Origin: Fomitopsis serialis
Lineage: Eukaryota > Basidiomycota > Agaricomycetes > Polyporales > Fomitopsidaceae
Reading direction: 5' to 3'
DNA: 38,208 nt
Assembly (NCBI RefSeq): GCF_022376445.1
Contig: NW_025955332.1
Location: 1 to 38,208 of the forward strand
The notes beneath the pieces are model-generated. The model had not been told where the DNA came from, did not search any database, and worked only from the letters and a program-made list of their open reading frames with translations. Below, piece after piece: positions 31,527-38,208 of the stretch (positions are counted from its first letter, which is position 1; every line of letters starts with the position of its first letter). Position numbers and translations under genes: made by a program.

Positions 31527-33394
31527 ATGAGGTCTTCCACGGTAATCATACTGGACAATGGCGCATCGACAATAAAGGCAGGTGCAGTCGGTGTGCATAA
31601 CTCCGATCCCAGGTGGGTTGCCGGGCTCAGGCTTACCATTCCTAACCTCTCCGCGCTCAACCTGTGGGGATGCAGGATCATCACCAACGCCATAGTGCGC
31701 TCGAAGGGCGACAAGGCTACCTATATTGGTCATGAGCTAGAGAATTGCCGCGACTATTCTTCGCTACACTATCGCTTGCCTTTCGAGAAGGTGATGATAT
31801 CCAGCTATCCGAATGATCAACATAAGGTGCTCATTCTGATTGCCCTCAAGTAGGGGTATCTAACAGACTGGGATGCCGAAAAGGCTATATGGGACGGAAT
31901 CTTCTCCCATGAGGTTCTCGCTGTCGGTAGCTCTCCGGCCGCGAATTGGTATCCTAACTGACACAGACATGATGCTAGGTGAACACGGCAGAGTCGTCAC
32001 TCCTCATCACCGAGCCCTATTTTAACCTACCCAACATACAAGACGTGTATGACCAGTTCGTCTTCGAAGAGTACGACTTCCAATCATACTACCGCTGCGC
32101 ACGTGAGTTCCTTGCAAATCGAATCGCGAAGCTGCCATTCAAGCCTGTCTTCTAGCCGCGTCTCTTATACCGTACGGGAAGCTTTATTCGAGCCCGGGCC
32201 AGCCTGCGCCGGAGTGCACGCTCGTGATAGATAGCGGCTTCAGTTTCACTCACGTTGTCCCCATTCTCAAGGGGGCAGTTGTATGGAACGCAGTCAGGCG
32301 GTGAGTCCGAGATGGCTACCCAGCTCAGCCCGTGTGGATTGATGACATCCGTCAGCATCGATGTCGGTGGCAAGATGCTCACAAACCACTTGAAAGAACT
32401 GGCGTCTTTTCGTCAATGGAACATGATGGATGAGACACACGTTGTCAATGCCATTAAAGAGAAGTGCTGTTATGTGTCCACTGACTTCAAGAAAGACATG
32501 GAGACTTCCCAGTACGTCAACGCATGTGTTGTCAAGGTTGCTCTCTCTGAAAGCCTGCAGCCTCGATCCAAGAAACAATCTCATTGCACAGCAGTACATA
32601 CTCCCGGACTTTTCGATCAACCGGGCCGGGAGGGTGCGCCGACCAGACGAGCCACTTGAGGCGCAAGCCCAGGTGATGCACATGAACAACGAGAGGTTTA
32701 CGGTGCCGGAGATCCTCTTGCGCCCAGACGACATTGGTGATTGAGTTCTCCTCATCTCCGCCCGGGTCGGTCTGACTGATGGCTTGCGCTGATCGGCAGG
32801 TCTAGGGCAGTCTGGCATTGCCTCCACGGTGGCACAAAGTGTCGCCCTTCTTCCCAGGGACCTTCAGGGAATGTTTTGGGCCCACATTGGACTTATTGGT
32901 GGGAATGCCAAGTTTCCAGGATTTCGCCAACGCCTGTGAGTTCCTTCCGCTGGTCGGCGATTCGTCAATGTCCTCACGTCATGCAGCGAGTCTGAGCTGC
33001 GCGCGTTGGCCCCTGTCGATTGCGAGGTCTCCATTCATAACTCAAAAGAGTACGCGCTTCAATCGGTGTCTAGCCGCATTCGTACTGACGGGGATGCTCA
33101 AGCCCAATCCTGGAATCGTACCGGTCTGGGGTGGCCTTTGCCAAGAAACCCGTGTTCGCGCAACAAGCGGTGACTCGAGCGGAGTACCTGGAAATGGGAA
33201 GCAATGCTTCTAGAAGGAAGTTCAGGGATTGGAAGCCGGGCACTGTGGACGCGAGCAATGGGCCTGCCATTGAGCAAGCAAGCAGAAAGGGTCCTGTGAG
33301 GAATCAGCGAAATGAACGGGATGACAGCGCACCGCTCATGAGGAAAGTTACAAAAGATAAAGGCAAGGGCCGCGCTACGACAACCCGGCGATAG
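31527..33394 (+). CDS. ARP6: Actin-related protein Arp6
   Basis: Arp6 is a subunit of the SWR1 chromatin remodeller, which deposits histone variant H2A.Z; it acts in the nucleus with Swc6-type partners. Ten exons give 453 residues: 31527-31612, 31676-31790, 31854-31922, 31979-32102, 32156-32300, 32356-32511, 32561-32736, 32800-32935, 32987-33049 and 33103-33394. Actin-fold motifs are visible: [14 protein letters not shown] (residues 6-19), [13 protein letters not shown] (Asp at about 157) and [13 protein letters not shown]. Arp6-specific segments include [70 protein letters not shown] and [19 protein letters not shown]. The C-terminal extension of about 60 residues is basic and polar ([13 protein letters not shown]). 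Three donors are weak: GTCGGT at 31923, GTGATT at 32737 and GTACGC at 33050. The start ATG directly precedes the first conserved strand. Confidence 0.95.
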
Positions 33395-34123
33395 GACTCA
33401 GTATATGCGCGATACGCTCCCTCGAGAGCAGGCCGCGCGCTCATAACCGAGCATTGCGAGGCTGAGCTTGGTGACCGTCTACGATACTACGATAGGGTTG
33501 GTTGGTTCCTTGGTTGTCAGGTACATGTAGACATAGCTCACGCACGCTTCCATCACCCCTTTCAAGTCCTCGTCGCTAACCATGGACCTTCACCGCGGCT
33601 GCGAATAGAGGTTATCAATGCAACGTAGTAGGAGCGCGTCAAATGAAGCATCACGAAGCCCGGTAGGTTGTTCGTAGCCCGCTTCCCTCCTGAACTTTGT
33701 CAATTCCAAATTATCGTATATAGCCGCGAAGCGGCCAGTGTGGTGGATGTGGTGGATGCGCCGGAAGAACGACTTCGACGCTGTGGCGGGTGAGTGGTAG
33801 AGGATCTCGATGGACCTCGCCGATGGCCAATCTCTCGTTCGAGTAGGACAGTGCTACAATGACGCATATACACCAAAGTCCCGGGTATATACAGACCAAG
33901 ATCCCGGCTTGTGGCCGTGTACGATATGAAATGTTGTCCAGAAAAATATACGTTCACAAGCAGCCGTTCGCCCCAAACGTCGGAAGTACGTCTCGGGGCT
34001 CCCAAAGAGTGGGGTTGGTTACAGGACGTCCCGAGGACGCGGTCTGTTGCTTGGGTCTCTCCAATAATGGTACCATCTGGATTGAGTTGTGAGCGTTATT
34101 GAGCGCGGAGAAGTATATCCAAC
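33395..34123. other. Convergent 3' spacer between ARP6 and the orphan gene
   Basis: Both neighbours end towards this stretch. No coding frame with support was found. Confidence 0.5.
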
Positions 34124-37087
34124 TTACTCGGTGACGAATGCCACTTCACGTAGAAACCGTGGAGGATCGTGGGGAGTGAGCGGTGCCACACCCGCGTCTC
34201 TCCAGACTCTCGCCGGGAGGGGCTGATCGGGAAAGAACCACCGGTCGGTGAGAGGCAGCTGGGGATCCTCTGGCGTCTTCCATAACCTCTGCAGGTCTGC
34301 CCAGTCGCGGAAATGTCTTGCGTTCATCACCCTCACGCCCTCGCTACCCAGATCGAACCTTGCATCCGAGTCCTCGTAGTCGGTGACCAATAATCTCGTG
34401 CCGAAGACGGCGTACTGCCTGCTCCCCGCGAACCGCTGCGAGTACCACGGATGTTCTTCTAGCTCTGGCCACACAATGTCCTGGCCCGCCAGGACGCGAT
34501 CAAGGTTAGCTCCGACGAACTCGGCGAGTCTATTCCCACGAGCGGTTTGCTTGGCTAAGGCGTCGCGGTTGAAGAAGTACTGGTGCACCTGAAGGTAACA
34601 CTTGCCGAAGTCCCCGATGGGTAGTTCCTTCGTTGCGAGATAATTGACTTGCACCTCAGGCGTCTGACCGTCCTTGATGTGGTCCAGCACATCTGACATA
34701 CCCGTGAACCCGACATGCGTGTGCATCTGCGGCTGAAGCTGTTCTAAACTCAGCCGCGCGGAGGAGCCTTCGGGGAATTGTTTGGCCCAATGGCTAGTGT
34801 CCAGCTGGTAGGCGATGTACGAGCCCTCTTTCCACTGACGATAGTAGTCGGGGTCTGCCTCAACGGAGTCGGGGTCTGCCTCAAAGGAGTCGGGGTTCGC
34901 CTCAAAGGAGTCGGTGTCTGCCTCAAAGGAGTCGTAATCTTCCTCAGAGGGGTCGGGGTCTTCCTCAGCAGAGTCCCGCCCACCAGCGGGCTCTGCCTTG
35001 ACAGGCGGTTTTGACGGACGTTTTTTGGAGGGGGGCGTTGACGGAGCTAGAGCGGGTAACGGCAGGGCGCGCGATGTGGAGGGGTATCTTGCTGCGGGTG
35101 CCGTCAGGACTTCTGTAGATTCGTCACGACTGGGCTGGCTCTTTGCAGTTGGTCGCCGCGGTGCCCTCTTCTTCTGAGGGGCTTGAATAGGCGGTGGGGA
35201 ACCTGGCGCGGCCGTGGGAGAAAGGCGCGATGGGCCGGGTACTCCTTCAGCTTCAGCCGTCGCCCGCGTGCGCCGGGTCCTTTTGCTTGGAGGCACAAGG
35301 ACGTCGGTCGGCTCGACCGGAGATTTCTTGCGCTTACGACTCTTGGAGGTACTGGAGGATGCCTCGGCGACGTGGGGTTGTGTGCCCGACGTACATGAGA
35401 CACCGTGCGCGAGGGGTGGTCCTGAACGCTTGAAGTCATGCGCGGTTTCAGGATCGGGGAAGAGCGGAGGTTCCGGATTGAACGGGGGATCAGAGACCAA
35501 GATAGTAGGCGGTGGTGGTGGGATGGGCAGGGGAGGAGCGTAGGCTGAGGCCCACTCAAATGGGCGTTCGGGAGCAATAACAACGCCAGACGGAGGCAGA
35601 GCAGGATCCTGTCCCGACGCTCCGTCCCAATCAAGTGGCGCCTACAATGTGACGTTGAGTCTTTGCTGAATGCGCTGTCAAGAAGACATATTACGTACCT
35701 GAACACGAGCGGCAGTACGGTGAAGAGGATGATGATGCGTGTGGTCTTCCTGCTTGGGTGGCGGTATCGGGTATGGCCGCAAGGGAACCCCATGTTCTAG
35801 CATATAATGCTGTGCCCAGGAGTTGCGAGGGCGAGGGACAGGTGTCTTGCTCCTGCCGGTCATCGTATGCGCACGATTGAGCGGCATGCCTGACGCGCCA
35901 GGTAAGAGGGGTTGATGATGGCCTACAGGACCAACAGAGTGCGCGCGAGGTAACGGTGGGTACGTGAGTTGGGCGCGCGACGCGACGGATGGGGCGTGCG
36001 CGACGGATGCTCGTTGTGGGGCAGGCATACTGAGGGCAGAAGATGTGGTGGACATGGTGGAAGACATGGCGTGACCATCAACGACGTCTGGGTATGCATC
36101 GACTGCCGCCGAGCGCGCTCTCCGTGGCCTCGCAGCTGTCTTCTGTGCCTGAACGGCAACGTCTGGAGGCCCTGGCGCAATTGACGATGTGGTAGGACCG
36201 GTATGCGCGACTTGATGTCGGCTTCCTGGCCTTGAGAGTTCTTGTGGCGCATCGTCGCGGGGTAGTGAGAAGCCAACGGAATATGCGGGAGCTGCAGGAT
36301 GCGACGGAGAAGCTCCTGCCGAATAAGTTCCAAAGTCTGCATGAAGCGGCGGAGGCGCAGCCACGGGTACCCAGCGGTCGCCGACGATCAATGAAGGGTC
36401 GGCAACATATATGCCAGAACCGCTCGCGTCGGAAGAAGGGCCCGCGATGGATGTGCCAGACGGGCCTGCAGTATACGACAGGTATGAAGAAGACGCAGTG
36501 CGTGCAGCAGAAGCAAAGCCGGATGTGGATGCGGTGGCGTCAGGCGTAACATTGGGGACTGAGGCAGGGAAGGCGGCACGGACGAACGGACTGAAGACGA
36601 CGCACTACTTGTGTTATATGCAGCAGAACTTGAGCCATGCGTCGACGCGGCGTCAGACATAACGTTGGGAAGGTGGAGCAGGGAAGGCGGCACGATTCGG
36701 CTTGGACCTCCGGTCTCTCTCGCAAGTAGTTCAGCTCCCTCCCACCAGAACTCGGGATTTGATACGCCTTTTCCGGAAGCGTTGCCACCGACGTCTCACG
36801 AGATTCGTGCGAGTGCAATGGCGGTGTGGGCACGGAGAGGTTGGTAGCCGGTGCATCGTGTGCAGGTGGGTTGACTTCGGCCGCGTCTCCAAGACTATTG
36901 TCCCAAAAGTACGGCCCTGGTTCATACGGAACGAGCAGGCGTGGATCTGTAGAAAATCCAGAATCAAAAGCAGTATAGTCGTCGATTGAGCCTGATAGGT
37001 CGGGGGCACCTGCACTAAGTTCGTCGATTTCGGTCGATGACAACCCCAACTCGGCGAGGAAGTCGAACGGGATGTCGCTGTTGGACA
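34124..37087 (-). CDS. Large orphan low-complexity protein (5' junctions unresolved)
   Basis: No family was recognised. The last exon is clear: 34124-35641, 506 codons, joined through a 57-nt intron (35642-35698, GTACGT donor, TTGTAG acceptor) to an exon running from 35699 to at least 36540. The first exon begins at the ATG at 37087 (MSNSDIPFDFLAELGLSS) and reads well to about 36800. Between 36800 and 36560 the protein-like sense moves through all three frames, so either small introns were missed or there are single-base errors. The N-terminal two thirds are Pro/Ser/Ala-rich and disordered, with basic patches (KSRKRKKS, PSKRTRRTRA) that look like nuclear signals and an acidic 7-residue repeat. 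The final 240 residues look folded (LSLEQLQPQMHTHVGFTG, YLQVHQYFFNRDALAKQ, WADLQRLWKTPEDPQLP). A nuclear role is only suggested. Confidence 0.7.
34848..34973. repeat. 21-bp minisatellite inside the orphan gene, six units
   Basis: Six head-to-tail 21-base units of the form GTCGGGGTCTGCCTCAAAGGA (given on the plus strand, with small changes) encode the acidic heptad DSFEADP on the minus strand. Because the unit is a multiple of three, gain or loss of units would keep the frame. Confidence 0.9.
36536..36694. repeat. Two diverged copies of a ~45-base segment, 113 bases apart
   Basis: The segments 36536-36580 and 36649-36694 both start GGCGTCAG and end GGGAAGGCGGCACG on the plus strand, with several changes and one length difference between. 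They look like the ends of a tandem duplication of about 113-114 bases. On the minus strand the copies encode similar PNV-x-x-DA segments, but in different frames, as expected if one base was gained or lost in one copy. Confidence 0.7.
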
Positions 37088-37415
37088 TGTCGAGTGATGT
37101 CGAGTGATGTCGAGAGACTGTGGAGTCAATATGTGAAGAGGGGAAATGCATTCCTTCGCCAGCACCCCCATTATGTAGTATGCGTGGGGTCAAAGCGTCG
37201 TGGTGGCTGTATATGGGTCCCAGCAGCGCTTTGACAACCGCAACACAAAGGACGACGGGGCGATGACGACAAAGCGAACCACCCTCTTCAAAGCTTATCA
37301 TTGATGGCACGAGGGTCAAAGCACTGTCAGGACAATGTTGTACAAATAAACACAAAATCCGAGTATAACAATAGTCGTACCGAACGCCCGGCGCCTAATA
37401 CAAGAACGTACAAGC
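37088..37415. other. Spacer between the orphan gene start and the KIN17 end
   Basis: It should contain the promoter of the orphan gene and the KIN17 3' untranslated region. A short direct repeat, TGTCGAGTGA, occurs twice at about 37086-37106 next to the orphan start. Nothing else is seen. Confidence 0.5.
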
Positions 37416-38208
37416 CTACGCCACATCTTCTCGCTCCATGCGTCGCCGCTTACGCTGATGGTCCTCGAAGATCAACCTTTCCGCAGCGGTCATTGGGGCC
37501 TCCCTCTTCTTTCCGTGAATCTTCTCATCGTCCGCTGATGCTGAGCCAGTCGCCGAGGACACTGCCGCTGCTTTGAAGACATTTGGCCGTTTCAGCGGGT
37601 TGACAGCAGGCTTGAGCGGATTGGCACTGAGTTTCAGGGGGTTGAGCTTCAACCCGCCTGGGGGGCCTGCGCTCGAGGTAGCTAGGGCCTTCGGCGCAAA
37701 AGACAGGACAACTTTCTCCGTGCTTTCATCGCGCTTCAATCCCTCCTCTACAGGCGGGGGTGGCGACTCGGATGAAGTCGTCGCTGCCGCCCGCTCTATC
37801 TGTTCGCTGAGAAGCATTCGCTCACGTTGCTCATCGGACATAGTCATCCGCTCCTTCTTGAGCGACGCTTCCTGTGTAATGCAATGAGCACTACAACGAG
37901 CCGTGGAACCAGTGAGCGCACCTGCTTGGCCAAAGCCTTCGGACTGTTGTCGATCCATGCAATGAACCAGCCTTTCTCGTCTCATCTACCCTCGCAACTC
38001 CTGTGCGGCCAAGGTGCTTGCAGAACTCGGTCAGCGTGACCCATCGTGTCGCGTTCATGTGCAGGTGGTGCTTGTCATGGATGAACTCCTGGTAGACGGT
38101 GTTCGCCTTGACACGCTTCGTCCCGAAACGGCGGGAGAGCAGTTGCACGAACTCGTGCTGGAATTCAGACGAGAAGTCGGAGATGTGCCGCCCGGCGTTC
38201 TCGCCCAC
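37416..38208 (-). CDS. KIN17: DNA/RNA-binding protein Kin17, 3' part, 5' end outside the window
   Basis: Kin17 is a conserved nuclear protein linked to DNA replication, repair and mRNA processing. The visible exons are 37922-38208 (open at the right edge) and 37416-37871, separated by a 50-nt intron. The first holds the winged-helix-type domain: GENAGRHISDFSSEFQHEFV, FGTKRVKANTVYQEFI and HMNATRWVTLTEFCKHLGR, followed by VARVDET and, one frame over, KGWFIAWIDNSPKALAKQ. One G appears to be missing at about 37977-37978, where the conserved Asp-Glu-Thr-Glu-Lys-Gly-Trp run is broken. After the intron the frame continues EASLKKERMTMSDEQRERM, a Pro/Leu/Lys linker, and ends RKRRRMEREDVA. The N-terminal C2H2 zinc finger expected for the family would lie beyond the edge. 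The first residue in view is not the true start. Confidence 0.92.

Noticed and set aside
34778..35014. Plus-strand frame with repeated GVGVCLKG units that looks like a repetitive membrane protein
   Set aside because: It is the complement of the 21-bp minisatellite inside the orphan gene; a repeat unit divisible by three keeps all frames open.

Overview
This window is nuclear DNA of a filamentous basidiomycete, most likely an agaricomycete and possibly a polypore (the rank below Basidiomycota is inference). Genes are split by many short introns, mostly 45-80 nt, with GT-AG borders and rather loose donors. Several proteins have a basidiomycete character: a DUF6699-type protein, a PTDSS-type phosphatidylserine synthase and low-complexity orphan proteins. 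Intergenic DNA makes up roughly half of the window. All gene models were assembled by hand from open frames, splice borders and remembered family motifs. No database search was run.

Layout. 0-0.8 kb (-): 5' part of a second, damaged copy of the K+/H+ antiporter KHA1, running off the left edge. 1.6-2.2 kb (+): RPC11, the small RNA polymerase III cleavage subunit. 4.3-7.5 kb (+): intact nine-exon KHA1, pointing away from the damaged copy. 7.9-9.7 kb (-): NOP56, convergent with KHA1. 12.4-13.1 kb (-): a small unrecognised three-exon gene. 14.3-15.4 kb (+): DUF6699-type protein. 16.9-17.5 kb: a short non-autonomous DNA transposon with inverted ends and a possible 8-bp target duplication. 17.9-20.3 kb (-): single-exon RING-H2 ubiquitin ligase candidate. 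21.7-23.8 kb (-): 14-exon phosphatidylserine synthase. 28.0-29.4 kb (+): Zn(II)2Cys6 transcription factor. 29.6-30.8 kb (-): TANGO2/NRDE family. 31.5-33.4 kb (+): actin-related protein ARP6. 34.1-37.1 kb (-): large orphan low-complexity protein with an in-frame 21-bp minisatellite. 37.4 kb to the right edge (-): 3' part of KIN17.

The genes do not form a pathway cluster. Most are conserved housekeeping functions (Pol III transcription, snoRNP, chromatin remodelling, lipid synthesis, ion homeostasis, RNA/DNA binding) interleaved with lineage-specific genes and long apparently empty spacers. No CRISPR, prophage, bacterial operon or secondary-metabolite cluster was seen.

The points most worth a second look are the inverted KHA1 duplication that kept its exon sizes, the very small exons (7, 8 and 15 nt) in RPC11 and the phosphatidylserine synthase, a GC-AG intron in NOP56, the transposon, the orphan repeat-bearing protein, and single-base gaps in otherwise conserved frames (KHA1 copy, KIN17, possibly the orphan), which may be assembly errors rather than biology.
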